A DNA stretch of 64,000 bases from Paraburkholderia xenovorans LB400. GTDB lineage: Bacteria; Pseudomonadota; Gammaproteobacteria; Burkholderiales; Burkholderiaceae. The translations under genes and the position numbers were made by a program. Under the pieces are notes generated by a model. That model was not told the origin of the DNA and did no database searches. It was given only the letters and a program-made list of their open reading frames with translations. The stretch covers positions 2,542,001-2,606,000 of the forward strand of contig NC_007951.1 of NCBI RefSeq assembly GCF_000013645.1, in the 5' to 3' direction. Position 1 is the first letter of the stretch; each line of letters begins with the position of its first letter. This document shows, piece after piece, positions 63,278-64,000 of this stretch.

Positions 63278-64000
63278 ATGCCAAACGACACGTTCTCTCC
63301 CACGGCCGGATCGCCCCCCGCATCCGCCGCACCGGCTGCCTCGCGGACCTTGCGGCGCATCATCGTCGCCTCCGTCCTCGGCAATGCGCTGGAGTGGTAC
63401 GACTTTTTTCTGTACGGCACGGCCGCCGCACTGATCTTCGGACCGCTGTTCTTCCCGTTGCACGGCGACCCGCTGCTGGGCACCCTTGCCGCGTTCGCCG
63501 GCTTCGCGATCGGCTTTCTCGCGCGGCCGCTGGGCGGCATCGTGTTCGGCCATATCGGCGACCGCCACGGCCGCAAAGGCGCGCTCGTCGTCACGCTGAT
63601 GATGATGGGCGTGGCGACCTTCGGCATCGGCCTGCTGCCCACGTTCTCGCAGATCGGCTTTCTCGCGCCCACGGCGCTCGTGTGTCTGCGCGTCGTGCAG
63701 GGCATCGCGTCGGGCGGCGAATGGGGCGGCGGCGTACTGCTGATCAGCGAAAGCGCACCGGCCAACCGGCGCGGCTACTACGCGGCGTTCAGTCAGTTGG
63801 GCGTCGCGGGCGGCTTCGTGCTGTCGGCGGCCGCGTTCTATCTGGTGCAGCGCCTGCCGCTGGAAAGCTTCATGTCCTGGGGCTGGCGCGTGCCGTTTCT
63901 GGCCAGCGTGCTGATTTTCGGCGTGGGCGTGTACATTCGCCGGCGCTTGCCCGAAAGCCGCGATTTCACCGCCGCCAAACCAAAGCACATGCCCGTGCTG
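63278..64000 (+). CDS. MFS metabolite:H+ symporter (MHS family), C-terminus outside window
   Basis: 241 codons are visible from the ATG 26 bp after the beta subunit. A short cytoplasmic N-terminus (PTAGSPPASAAPAA) leads into ASVLGNALEWYDFFLYGTAA, the family hallmark of proline/shikimate-type symporters. The MFS loop motif GHIGDRHGRKGA and GGEWGGGVLLISE follow. Six hydrophobic helices are visible. It probably imports the aromatic acid used by the dioxygenase (context). Confidence 0.88.
   Translation, partial: MPNDTFSPTAGSPPASAAPAASRTLRRIIVASVLGNALEWYDFFLYGTAAALIFGPLFFPLHGDPLLGTLAAFAGFAIGFLARPLGGIVFGHIGDRHGRKGALVVTLMMMGVATFGIGLLPTFSQIGFLAPTALVCLRVVQGIASGGEWGGGVLLISESAPANRRGYYAAFSQLGVAGGFVLSAAAFYLVQRLPLESFMSWGWRVPFLASVLIFGVGVYIRRRLPESRDFTAAKPKHMPVL

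Overview
The window is GC-rich beta-proteobacterial chromosome, most like Paraburkholderia/Burkholderia sensu lato (P. xenovorans type). The pointers are a CO sensor with the exact RcoM heme-ligand positions beside a form I CO dehydrogenase operon, a catBAC/catR catechol cluster, many LysR regulators and a PhnX/PhnW aminoethylphosphonate pair. No tRNA, rRNA, insertion sequence, phage gene or CRISPR array was seen.

Layout. 0-1.6 kb: envelope sugar genes (deacetylase, cut by the window edge, and a GT4 glycosyltransferase). 2.1-11.7 kb: aerobic CO oxidation, coxMSLGDEF plus a MobA-like cytidylyltransferase on the minus strand, with divergent rcoM and two copies of a 21-bp operator-like repeat between them. 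12.4-18.9 kb: a Bat/MoxR operon on the minus strand. 19.1-26.1 kb: a membrane-anchored formylglycine-generating enzyme, a HAD lipoprotein, an exported sulfatase and a membrane-fused spermidine-synthase-like protein. 26.3-32.6 kb: envelope proteins (glycine zipper, DUF3300, DUF2950, PqiB, PqiC). 33.0-38.5 kb: a translationally coupled DUF2760-Hsp70-Hsp70 operon.

38.7-49.4 kb is the most unusual part. Two paralogous giant genes (1252 and 1277 codons) flank a GGDEF gene, an amidohydrolase and a LysR remnant. Each protein has a Ser/Thr-rich N-terminus without a signal peptide, a conserved helical domain starting at residue 137 in both, a short beta-rich module, and then an array of about eleven consecutive helix-turn-helix-like units reaching the C-terminus. 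Units 1-4 differ strongly between the paralogs, while several of units 5-11 are almost identical. Both genes share the same two-block upstream element with identical spacing. I know of no described family with this architecture. A secreted, modular nucleic-acid-binding effector is a hypothesis only.

49.5-64 kb is metabolic: phnX/phnW with a divergent LysR; an SDR; a TauE/SafE permease with its LysR and a tiny membrane ORF; then aromatic catabolism. In the last part catBAC and divergent catR convert catechol to the 3-oxoadipate enol-lactone, flanked by a phthalate-type reductase on one side and a two-subunit Rieske dioxygenase with its LysR and an MFS transporter (cut by the right edge) on the other. 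The dioxygenase probably feeds catechol directly to catA, because no cis-diol dehydrogenase gene is present.

Starts were chosen from ribosome binding sites and family N-termini. Several differ from the longest open frame, notably coxM, where a GTG start at 10493 fits both the Shine-Dalgarno and the family N-terminus.
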